From Molossus alvarezi (Eukaryota > Chordata > Mammalia > Chiroptera > Molossidae), in the NCBI GenBank assembly GCA_037176705.1, contig JBAWUJ010000071.1, positions 310,001-374,000 of the forward strand: a DNA stretch of 64,000 nucleotides, written 5' to 3'. Under the pieces are notes generated by a model, which did no database searches, had not been told where the DNA came from, and saw nothing but the letters and a program-made list of their open reading frames with translations. Of the stretch, positions 11,218-22,963 are shown in pieces (the first letter of the stretch is position 1; each line of letters starts with the position of its first letter). The translations under genes were made by a program, and so were the position numbers.

Positions 11218-14200
11218 TGGAAATAACTACTTAATGTTCCATGGAAAATCTAGCTAGTATTCCTATAAAGGTAATAGTTACTGTTCCAGAGAAGAAACTA
11301 CTTAGTGTTCAAGTGTAAGAACTAGTTAGTGTTCCAGAGAAGGAAGTAGCTATTGTTGCAAGGAAGGAACTAGCTAGTTTTACAGGGAAAAAACGACATA
11401 GTGTTCCATAGAAGAAACTACTTCGTGTTCCATGAAAGGAACAAGTTAGTGTTCCATGGAAGAAACAAGTTACTGTTACATGGAAAAAAGTACATAGTGT
11501 TCCTAGGAAGGAACTAGTAGTGTTCTATGGAAGGAACTAGCTAGTGTTCCAGTAAGGCACTACTTAGTGTTCCATGGAAGGAACTACTTAACGTTCCATG
11601 GAAGGAACTACTTAATGTTTCATGGCAGAAACTAGCAGTATTCCTTGGAAGGATCTAGATTGTGTTCATGGAATGAACTACTTAGTGTTCCATGGAAGGA
11701 AAGTAGCTATTGTTCCATGGAGGAATTAGCTAGGGTTCCATTGAAGAAACTAGTTTGTGTTCCACGAAGGGAGTAACTTGTGTAACATGGAAGAAACTAC
11801 CTTGTGTTCCATGGATTGAAGTAGCTAGTGTTCCATGGATGGAACTAGCTACAATTCCACGGAAGCAACTAGTTAGTGTTCCATGAAAAGGAACTAGCTA
11901 GAACTAGCTAGTGTTTTATGAAAGGAACTACTTAGTCTTTTATGGAAGAATCTAGCTGGTGTTCCATGTAAGGAACTACTTACTGTTTTGTGGAAGGAAC
12001 TATCTAGTGTTCCATGGAAGAGACTACTTAGTGTTCAATGGAATGAACTACTTAGTGTTCCATGAGACGAACTAGCTAGTGTTGCATTGAATGAACTATC
12101 TAGTGTTCCATGGAAGAAAGTAGTTAGTGTTCCATGGAAGAAACTAGATGGTGTTCTATGCAAGGAACCAATAGTGTTCCATGGAAAAAACTAGCTTGTT
12201 TTTCATGGAAGAAACTACTTTTGGTTTTATGGAATTAACTACATAATGTTCCATGGAAGGAACTAGCTAGTGTTCCAGGAAAGGAACTAGTTGGTGTTCC
12301 AGGGATCGAAATACTTAGTGTTCCAGAGAAGGAACTAGTTAGTTTTCCAGGGAAGGAACGAGCTAGTGTTCCATGGGAGGAATTAACTAGTGTTACATGG
12401 AAGGAACTAGCTAGAGTTCCATGGAAGAAATTATCTAGTGTTCAATGGAAGGAAGTACCCAGTATTCCATGGAAGGAACTCGCTACTGTTCCAGGGAACA
12501 AAATACTTAGTATTCCATGGAAGGAACTACTTAGTGGTCCATTTAAAGAAATACTAAGTGTTTCATGAAAAAAATAAGCTAGTATTCTATAAAAAGAACA
12601 AGCTAGTGGTTCATGGAAGGAACTAACTTGTGTTCCATGGATGGAACTCGCTAGTGTTTAATAGAAAGAACTACTTAGTGTTCCATGGAAGGAACTACTT
12701 AGTGTTCCATGGAAAGAACTAGCTAGTGTTTCATGGATGGAACTAACTTGTGTTCCATGGACGAATCTTGCTAGTTTTCCACGGAAAAAACTACTTAGTG
12801 TTCCATGGAAGGAAGTACATAGCGTTCCATGGAAGTAACCAGCTAGTGCTTCATGGAAAGAACTACTTAGTGTTCCATAGAAGGATTACTTAGTGTTCTA
12901 TGGAAAAAAATACTTAGTGTTCCACGGAAAATTCTAGCTAGTGTTCCACTGAAGAAATAATTACTGTTCCATGGAATAAACTTGCTAATGTTTTTTGGAA
13001 GAAACTAGCTAGGGTTCCATGGAAGAGACTATTCAGTGTTCAATGGAAAGAAGACTTAGTTTTCCAGATAAAAAATAATTAGTGTTCCATTACAGGAAAT
13101 AACTAGTGTTCCATGGAAAAAAATAGCTATTGTTCCATGGAACAAACTACTTAGTGTTCCATGGAAGAAACTAGCGAGTGTTCTATGGAAGGAACTAACT
13201 AGTGTTACATGGAAGGAACTAGGTAGTATTCCATGGAAGGAACTTACTAGTGTTCCAAGGAAGGAATTATCTATTGTTCCATGGAAGGAACTAGCTACTG
13301 TTCCATGGAACAAACTAACTAGTGTTTTATGGAAGGAACCAGGTAGTGTTCCATGTAAGGAAATAATTAGTGTTCCAAGAAAGGAACTAGGTAGTGATAC
13401 ATGAAAGGAACTAGCTAGATTTCCATGGAAGAAACTACATAGTGTTCCATGGAAAGAAATTCTTAGTGTTCCATGGAAGAAAATAGCTAGTGTTGCATGA
13501 AAAAAACTAGTTAGTGTTCCATTGAAAGAACTCGCTAGTGTTCCATGGACAAAACTAGATAGTGTTCAATAGAAGAAACTACTTAGTGATCCATGGAAGG
13601 AAATAGCTAGTGTTTTATGGAAGGAACTAGCTAGTGTTATTTGGAAGGAACTACTTTGTGTTCCATGGAAGAGACTAACTGGTGTTGCATGCAAAAAAAC
13701 TACTGAGAGTTCCATGGAAGGCACTAGCTAGTGTTCCATGGAAGGAACTAGCTAGTGTTCCATAGAAGAAACTATTTAGTGTTCCATGGAAGGAACTAGC
13801 TGTTGTTCTTTTGACGGAACTACCTATTGTTCCATGGAAAGAACTACGTAGTGTGGCATGGAAGAAAATACCTAGTGTTCCATGGAAGGAATTACTTAAA
13901 GTTCCATGGAAGGAACTCGCTAGGGTTCCATGGAAGTAACTACTTAGTGTTCCAAGGAAAGAATTACTTAGTGTCACATAGGAGGAACTAGCTAGTGTTC
14001 CATGGAAGGAACTTCTTAGTGTTTCATGCAAGGACCTAGCTAGTGTTCCATTTAAGGAACTACTTAGTGTTCCATGTATGAAACTAGCTTGTGTTCTATA
14101 GAAGAATCTAGTTAGTGTTCCATGCAAGGAACTAGCTTGTGTTCCATGGAAGAAACTAGCTACTGTTCCATGCAAGAAACTACTTACTGTTCCATGGAAA

Positions 14201-16768
14201 GAATTACTTAGTGTTCCATGGAAGGAACTAACTAGTGTTCCATGGAACAAACTACTTAGTGTTTCATGGAAGGACCTAGCTAGTGTTGCATGGAAGGAAG
14301 TACTTAGTGTTCCATGGAATAAACTACTTACTGTTTTAAGGAAAAAGCTAGCTAGTGTTCCATGGAACGAACGCCTTAGTGTTTCATGGAGGACCTAGCT
14401 GGAGTTCCATGGAAAGAAGTAGCTAGTGTTCCATGGAAGGAACTAATTTTGTTCCTTGGAAGGAATAGCTAGTGTTCCATTGAAGGAACTAGCTGGTGTT
14501 GAACAAAAGAAACTACCTTGTGTTCCATAGATGAAACTACTTATGTTCTATGAAAGGAACTACCTAGTGTTCCATGGAAGGAACTAGCTAGTGTTCCATG
14601 GAAGGAACTAGCTAGGGTTCCATGGAAGGAACTACTTAGTGTTCCAAGGAAAGAATTACTTAGTGTCACATAGGAGGAACTAGCTAGTGTTCCATGGAAG
14701 GAACTTCTTAGTGTTTCATGCAAGGACCTAGCTAGTGTTCCATTTAAGGAACTACTTAGTGTTCCATGTATGAAACTAGCTTGTGTTCTATAGAAGAATC
14801 TAGCTAGTGTTCCATGCAAGGAACTAGCTTGTGTTCCATGGAAGAAACTAGCTACTGTTCCATTAAAGGAACTACTTAGTGTTCCATGGAAAGAATTACT
14901 TAGTGTTCCATGGAAGGAACTAACTAGTGTTCCATGGGCGGAACTACTTAGTGTTTCATGGAAGGATCTAGCTAGTGTTCCATGGAAGGAACTACTTATT
15001 GTTCCATGGAAGCAACTAGCCAGTGTTCCATGTATGAAAATAGCTTATGTTGCATAGAAGAAACTTGCTAGTGTTTCATGCAAGAAACTACTTCGTATTC
15101 CATGGAAAAAAACTACCTAGTTTTCCATGGAACGACCTAGCTTGTGTTCCATGGAAGGATCGAGATAGTGTTCCATGCAAGTAACTACTTAGTGTTCCAT
15201 GTAAGGAACTAGTTGTTTTCCATGGAAGAAACTAGCTACTGTTCAACGCAAGAAACTACTTCGTGTTCCATGGAAAAAACTACCTAGTGTTCCATGCAAG
15301 GAATTACTTAGTGTTTTATGGAAGGATCTAGTTAGTGTTCCATTGAAGAAACAAACTAGAGTTCCATGGATGAAACTACTTAATGTTCCATAGGAGTAAG
15401 TACTTAGATTTTCGTGGAAGAATCCAGCTACTGAGACATGGAAGGAACCTGCTAGTGTACATAGAAAGAACTACTAAGTGTTCAATGGAGAAAACTACAG
15501 TGTTACATGGAAAGATGTACTTAGTGCTCCATGGAAGAAACTAGCTAGTGTTTTATGAAATAAAAATATAGCTGGTGTTTAAAGGAGGGACCTACTTAGT
15601 TTTCCATGGAGGGAACTACTTTGTGTTCCATGGTAGAAACTACTTACTGTTTTATGGAAGGAACTAGCTAATGTTCCATGGAAGGAACTCTGTAATGTTC
15701 CATGGATGGAACTGGCTATTGTTCCAAGAAAGAAGTAGGTAGTGATCCATGGAAGGAACTAGCTTGTGTTCCATGCAAGGAACTCGCTAGTGTCTCATGG
15801 AAAGTACCGCTTAGTGTAAAATGGAAGTAACTACTTAATGTTTTCTGGAAAGAACTCGCTAGTGTTCCATGGAAGAAACCAGCTAGTGTTTCATGGAAAG
15901 AACTACTTAGTGTCCCATAGATGTAAGTAACTAGTGTTCCATGGGAGGAACTACATAGAGTTCCATGGATGGAACTTCTTAGTGTCCCATGGAAGGAACT
16001 ATCTAGGGTTCCATAGAAGGAACTAGCTAGTGTCACATGGAAGGAAATACATAGTGTTCCAAGGAAGGAACGACTTGGTGTTCCATAAAAGAAATTAGCT
16101 AGTGTTCCATGGAAAGAACTCGCTAGTGTTTCATGGAAGGTACAACTTAGTGATCCATGGAAGGAACCATCTAGTGTACCATGGAATAAACTAGCTAGTG
16201 TTCCATGTAAAAAATTAATTTGTGTTCTATAGAAGGAAGTATTAGTGTTTACGACAGAAACAACATGGTGTTCTATGTGAGGAACGAGCTAGTGTTCCAA
16301 GGTAAAAACTAATTAATGTTCCATGGATGGAACTAGTTAGTGTTCCATGGAAGGAACTAACTATTGTTCCATTGAATGATCTAGTTAATGTTCCATGGAA
16401 GGAACTACTTAGAATTCCATAGAAGGAACTAGCTAGTGTTCTATGTAAAAAAATAGTTTGTGTTCCATGGAAGGAAGTACTTAGTGTTTCTTCACAGAAA
16501 GTACTTAGTGTTTTATGGGAGGAACTAGCTAGTGTTCCATGGTAAAAACTACTTAATGTTCAATGGAGGGAACTAGTTATTGTTCCATGGAAGAAACTAA
16601 TTATTGTTCCATTGAATGTACTAGCTAGTGTTCCATGGAAGAAACTAGTTACTGTTCCATGCAAGAAACTAAATAGAGTTCCATGGAAGGAACAATCAAG
16701 TTTTCCATGGAAGAAACTACTTAGGGTCTCATGGAAGTAACTACTTAATGTTCCATGGGAGAATCTAG
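11218..16768 (-). repeat. 24-bp satellite, inverted block
   Basis: The same satellite reading as reverse-complement monomers (CTAGTGTTCCATGGAAGGAA) for about 5.55 kb, roughly 231 monomers, between two forward blocks. The left switch lies in a TTCCATGGAA palindrome (11,213-11,222). The right switch lies at the TAGCTA core of the other palindrome (16,766-16,771). On the minus strand it gives the same octapeptide frames (for example 13,675-14,250, 191 codons) as forward blocks give on the plus strand. Arms flanking each junction match only at the level expected between random monomers, so the inversion does not look recent. No gene recognised. Confidence 0.93.
13921..14990 (-). repeat. 692-bp tandem duplication in the inverted block
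   Basis: 13,921-14,300 and 14,613-14,990 share an ordered set of rare variants: TAGGGTTCCATGGAAG at 13,921 and 14,613, GTGTCACATAGGAGG at 13,971 and 14,663, and GAATTACTTAGTG at 14,201 and 14,893. The spacing is a constant 692 bp, 4 bp short of 29 monomers. This is a higher-order unit produced by unequal exchange or replication slippage. Confidence 0.88.
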
Positions 16769-19499
16769 CTACTTCTTTCCATGGAACACTAAGTAGTTCC
16801 TTCCATGGAACACTAAGTAGTTCCTTACATATGACACTAAGAAGTTTCATCCATGGAACACTAGATAGTTCCTTCCATGAAACGCTAAGTAGTTCCTTTC
16901 ATGGAACACTAGCTAGGTTTTTCCAAAGACAGTAGCTAAGTCCTTCATTGGACACTAAGTAGTTTCTTTCATGGAACATTAACCTGTTCCTTCTATGGTA
17001 CACTAGCTAATTCCTTCCATGGAACCCTAGCTTTTTATTTCCATGGAACACTAAGTAGTTCCTTCCAAGGAACATTAAGTATTTCCACCATGGAACACTA
17101 GCTAGTTCTTTCTATGGAACACTAATGAGTTCCTTCCAAAACAAACTTGCTAGTTCCATCCCTGCAACACTGGCTAGTTCCCGCCGCAGAACAATAAGTA
17201 AGTGCTTCCATGGAATACAAAGTATTTTCTTCCATGAAACACTAGCTAATTTTTTCCATGGTATACTAAGTATTTCTTTTCAAAAAACACTACTACTTCC
17301 TTCCATGAAACACTAGCTAGTTTCTTCCATCGTACCCTAAGTAGTTCCTTCCATAGACCACTAAGTAGTTTCTTCCATGGAACACTAGATATTTCCTTCC
17401 ATGTAGAATTAGCTTTTTACTTCCATGAAACACTAGGTAGTTCCTTCCATGGAACACTAGCTAGTTCCTTCTTTGGTACACTAGCTAGTTTCTTCCATGG
17501 AACAATAAGGAATTCTTCCATGGAACACTAAGTAGTTCCTACCATGGAACACTAGGTAGTTCGTTCCAAGGAATACTAGCCCGTTCCTTTCATGGGACAC
17601 TAGCAATTTCCTTCCAAAAAACACAAGCCAGTTTTTTCCAAAAGACACTAGGTAGTTCTTCCATGTGACTTTAGCTGGTTTCTTCCATGAAATACTAGTT
17701 AGTTCCTTCCATAAAACACTAGCTAGTTCCTTCCATTGGACACTAGTGAGTTTCTTCCATAAAACACAAGCTAGTTCCTTCCATAGTACACTAGGTAGTT
17801 CCTTCCATGGGACACTACCTAGTTCCTTCCATGGAACACTAAGTAGTCCTGTCCACATAACACTAAGCAGTTCTTTCCATGGAACACTAGCTACTTACTT
17901 CCATGGAACACTAGCTATTACCTTCCATGGAACACAAGCTACTTTCTTCCATGGAACACTAAGTAGTTTTTTCCATGGAAAACTTTGGAATTTATTTCAT
18001 GGAACACTTGCTAGTTCCTTCAATGGAACACTTGCTAATTTCTACCATGGAACACTAAGTAGTTCATTTCATGGAACACTAGCTATTACCTTCCATTGAA
18101 CCCTAGCTTTTTCCTTCCATGGAACACTAAATAGTTCCTTGTTTGGAACACTAACATGTATTCTATGTAACACTTGCTAGTTCTTTCCATGGTAAACTGG
18201 GTAGTTCTTCCATGGAATACTAAATAGATCCTTTACTGGAACACTAGCTAGATCCTTCCATTGAACACTAAGTAGTTCCTTCCATGGAACATTAAGTAGT
18301 TCCTTCCACGGAACCCTACTTACTACTTTCCATGGAACACTAGTGAGTACCTTTTATGAAAATCTTGCTAGTTCCATCCATGGCACACTGGCTATTTCCG
18401 TCCGTATAACATTGAGTAGTTCCTTCCATGGAACACTAAGTAATTCCTTCCACTGAGTACTAGCTAGTTCCTTCCACAGAACACTAGCTAAGACCTTCAT
18501 GGAGCATTACCTAATTCCTTCCATTGAACATTAGCTAGTTCCTTAAATGGAACATTAGCTAGTTCTTTCCATGGAACACTAAGTATTTTTTCACATGGAA
18601 CACTTAGTAGTTCCTTCCATGAAACAGTAGGTAATTTCTTCCATGGAACATTAACTAGTGCCTTCCAGAGAACACTAGCTAGTTCCTTTCATGGAACACT
18701 AAGTAGTAATTTCCATGAAACACTAGATAGTTCCATCCATGGAACACTAAATATGATTTTCACTGGAATACAAAGTATTTACTTCCATACAACACAAGCT
18801 ACTTTCTTCCATGATAAACTAAGTAGTTGCTTCCACAAAACACGGCTACTTCCTTCCATGAAACACTAGCTAGGTCCTTCCATGAAACACTAGCTTTTTC
18901 CTTCCATGTAACACTAAGTAGTTCCTTCCATGGAACACTAGCTAGTCCCTTCCATGGAACACTAAGTAGTTTCCACCATTGAACATTAAGTAGTTACTTC
19001 CATGCAACACTAGCTACATTTTTTCCATGGAACACTAGCTAGTTCCTTACATGAAAAACTAGCTTTTTCCTTCCATGGAACATTAAGTAGTTCCCATCAT
19101 AGAACACAAGCTTGTTCCTTTCATGGAACACTACCTAGTACCATCTATGGACACTAAGTCGTTCCTTCCATAGAACACTATGTAGATTTGTCCATGCAAC
19201 ACCAAGTTTTTCCTTCCGTGGAACACTAACTAGTTCCTTCCAAGAAAAACTACGTATATCCTTCCATGGAACACAAGGTAGTTTCCTCCATGGAACACCA
19301 GCTACTTACTTCCTTGAAACACTCGCTAGTTCGTTCCAAGAAACACTATATAGTTCCTTCCATGGAACAATAGCTACAGTTTTCCATGGAACGCTAACTA
19401 GTTACTTTCATAAAACACTAATTACTTCTTTCCATGGAACACTAAGTAGTTCCTTCCATGGAAAACTATCGAGTACTTTCCATGGAACAATAAGTAGTT

Positions 19500-20600
19500 C
19501 CCTCCATGGAACAATAAGTAGTTTATTCAATTGACACTAGCGAGTTATTTCAATGGAACACTATCTAGTTCCTTCCATGGACCACTAAGTAATTTCTTTC
19601 AAAGAGCACTAGCTGGTTCCTTCCATGAAACACTAGCTAGTTCTTTCCTTGAAACACTAGCTAGTTCCTTCCATGAAACACTAAGTAGTTCCTTCCATGA
19701 AACATTAGCTAATTCCTTCTGTGAAACTCTAACTAGTGTTTTCCATGAAACACTATCTAGATTATTCCATGAGACACTATGTATTTCCTTCCATAAAATA
19801 ATAAGTAGTTTCTTCCATGGAACACTATCTAGTTCCTTTCACAGAACACTACCTATTTACTTCCATGGAACACCAGCATGTTCCTCCTACAGAACACTAG
19901 CTAGTTCTGTACATTGAATACTCGCAAGTTCCTTCAATGAAACACTAAGTAGTTCCTTTTATTGAACACTAAGTGGTTCCTTCCATGGAACACTAGCTAG
20001 TCCTTCCATGGATTACTAGCTAGTTCCTTCCATGAAACACTATATATATATATATCCTTCTCTGGAACACTAAGTCGTTTTTTCCATGGGATACTAAGTA
20101 GTTCATTCCATGGAACACTAAATAGTATCTTCCATGGAATACTAATAGTTCCTTCCATGGAACAATAAGTAGTTCCTTCCATAGAATTTTACAAGTTCCA
20201 TCCATGGAACAGTACGTAGTTTCTTCCATGAAACAATAACTAGTTCCATTTATTGAACTCTAAGTAGTTTCCTCAATGTAACACTAGGTTGTTCTTTCCA
20301 TAGAACACTAGCTTGTTTCTTCCATGGACCACTAAGTAGTTCCCTCCATGGAACACTTGCTAGTTCCTTAAACGGAATACTAGCTAGTTCCATCCATGGA
20401 ACACTAAGTATTTCCTTCCATGAAACACTAGCCAATTCCTTCCATTGAACTCTAGGTAGATTCTTTTATGGAACAGTGCGAAGTCCCTTCATGAAACACT
20501 AAGTACTTTTTATAGAACACTAAGGAGTTCTTTCCATGGAACACATAGTAGTTTAATCTATGGAACACTAGCTAGTTTCATCCATGGAACACTGAGTAGT
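19500..20600 (+). repeat. Kilobase satellite segment, copy A (pair with 49,553-50,670)
   Basis: Shares a long ordered series of rare variants with 49,553-50,670, for example AATTGACACTAGCGAGTTATTT near 19,528 and 49,582, and GGAACACATAGTAGT near 20,530 and 50,620. The offset is 30,054 bp at the left and 30,078 bp further in. The 24-bp step is one extra monomer in the right copy. Both copies have the same orientation. Confidence 0.88.
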
Positions 20601-20730
20601 TCCTTCCATGGAACATTAGCTAGTGCCTTCTATGAAACTCTAATTAGTTTTTTCCATTAAACACTATCTAGTTGATTCCATGGAACACTATGTATTTCCT
20701 TCCATTAAACACTAAGTAATTCCTTCCATG
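19701..20730 (+). repeat. 911-bp internal tandem duplication
   Basis: The variant run AACATTAGCTA, then GAAACTCTAA, then ACACTATCTAG and ACACTATGTATTTCC occurs at 19,701 and again at 20,612. The offset of 911 bp is one base short of 38 monomers. It overlaps segment copy A, so the kilobase segment was itself tandemly duplicated at this locus. Confidence 0.8.
20038..20055 (+). repeat. (TA)n microsatellite in satellite
   Basis: A short alternating TA run replaces the CTAGCTAG palindrome slot between ACAC and CCTTC. The equivalent position in the related copy near 50,120 has an ordinary monomer, so this is a local expansion. Confidence 0.8.
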
Positions 20731-21539
20731 TAAGACTATCTAGTTCCCTTCACGGAACACTACCTAGTTACTTCCATAAAACACTAGCTTGTTCCTTCTA
20801 TAGAACACTAGCTAGATCCTTCCATGGAACACTGAGGAGGTCCTTCCATAAAATACTAGGTTGTTGCTAACATAGAACACTAGCTCTTTCCTTCCGTAAA
20901 CCACTAAGTAGTTCTTTCCATGGAACACTAGCTTGTTCCATCCACAAAACACTAGGTAGTTTTTCCATGGAACATTATGTAGTTATTTTCATGGAACACT
21001 AACTAGTTCCATCCATGGAACAGTAGCTACTTCCTTCCATGGAACACTACTAGTTCCTTTAATGGAACACTAGCTAGATTCTTCATGGAACACTAGCTAG
21101 TCTAACCCATGGAACACAAGCTAGTTTTTTTCCATGAAACAGTAAATACTTTTATCCATGGAACACTAAGTAATTTTTTCTATGAAACATTAGATAGTTA
21201 TTTCCATGGAACACTAGCTAGTTTCTTCCATGGAACACTAAGTAGTTCCTTCCATGGAACACTAGCTAGTTCTTGCCATGGAACACTGATTAGTTTCTTC
21301 CATGGAACACTAAGTAGTTCCTTCCATGGAACACTAAGTAGTTATTTCCATGGATGCATGGAACACAAGCTAGATACTTTCAGAGAACACTAACTACATC
21401 TTTCCATGAAACACAGCTAGTTACTTCCATGGAACACTAAGTAGTTTCTTCCATGGAACACTAATGAGATCTTTCCATGGAACACTAGCTAGTACCTTAT
21501 ATTGTACACTAAGTAGTTCCTTCCATGGACCACTAAGTA

Positions 21540-22000
21540 GTTCTTTCCATGGAACACTAGCTAGATCTTTCCATACAACACTGGCTAGTTCCTTCCATAA
21601 AACACTAAGTAGTTTTTTCCAGGGAACACTCAGGAGTTCCTTCCATGTAACACTAGCTAGTACATTCCAAGGAACAGTAGCTAATTACATCCATGGAACA
21701 CTAACTATTTCCTTCCATGGAACACTAAGTAGTTTCTTAAATGGAACACTAGCTAGTTCCTTCCATGGAACACTAAGTAGTTTCATCTATGGAACACAAG
21801 CTAGTTCCTTACATGGAACACTATGTAGTTTGTTCCATGGAACACTAAGTAGTTCCTTCCATGGAACACTATATAGATCTTTCCATGGAACACTAGCTAG
21901 ATCTTTCCATACAACAATAGCTAGTTCCTTCCATAAAAAACTAAGTAGTTTTTTCCAGGAAACACTATGGAGCTCTTTCCATGGAACCCTTGATAGTTCC
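21540..22000 (+). repeat. 336-bp higher-order repeat (14 monomers), two copies
   Basis: The variant run CCATACAACA, CCATAAAACACTAAGTAG and TTTTTTCCAGG starts at 21,571 and again at 21,907. The spacing is exactly 336 bp, 14 monomers. A related pair with 335-bp spacing is at 47,674 and 48,009, 26.1 kb to the right. Confidence 0.88.
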
Positions 22001-22963
22001 TTCGATGGAACACTAGCTGGTACATTCCATGGACCAAGCTAGTTCATACCATGCAACACTAGCAAGTTCATTCCATGGAACATTGGCATGTTCCTCCAAT
22101 GAAACACTAAGTACTTCCTTCCAAGGAACACTAAATAGTTTCTTCCAGGGGACACTAGTTAGTTCTTTCCATAGAACACTAGCTAGTTCCTTCCATGGAA
22201 GACTGGCAAGTTCCTTCCATGAAACACTAAGTAGTTCCTTCCGGGAACACTAGCTTGTTCCGACCATGGAACACTAGCTGTTTTTTTCCATGAAACACCA
22301 TCTGGTTCCTTCCTAGGAACACTAAGTAGTTCCTTCCATGGAACACTAGGTAGTTCCTTCCATCAAGCACTAGTTGGTTCCGTCCATGGAACACAAGCAG
22401 GTTCCTTCCATGGAACACTAGCTAGTTCCTTCCATGGAACACTAGCTAGTTCATTCCATGGAACAACAGCTACTTCCTTCAATGGAACACTAGTTAGTTC
22501 TTACCATGGAACACTAAATAGTTTCTTCCATGGAAAACTAGCCAGTACCTTTTATTGAACACTAGCTAGTTTTTTCCATGAAATACTAAGGAGTTCCTTC
22601 CATGCAACATTAGCTACTTCCTTCCATGAAATATTAGCTAGTTACTTCATTAAACACTAGCTACTTCCTTCAATTGGACACCAGCTTGTTTCTTCCATTG
22701 GAAAAAAGCGAGTTCCTGGCATTGGACACTAGCTAGTTACTTTCATGGGACACTAGCTAGTTCCTTCCTTGGAACACTAGCTTGTTCCTTCCGTGAAACA
22801 CTAGTTAGTTTCTTCCATGGATCACGAGCTAGGATCTTCCATGTAATACTAGATGTATCCTTTCCTGGAACACTAGCTATTTCTTTCCGTAGAAGACTAA
22901 GAAATTCCTTCTCTGGAACACAAAGTAGTTCATTCCATGGAACACTAAGTAGTTCCTTCCAAG

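Noticed and set aside
11150..11290. Large recent hairpin (long inverted repeat) centred at 11,217
   Set aside because: The arms agree only as well as unrelated monomers do; they lack shared rare variants.
13675..14250. 191-codon minus-strand frame as a gene
   Set aside because: Same octapeptide as forward frames, produced because this block is inverted; it overlaps a 692-bp satellite duplication.
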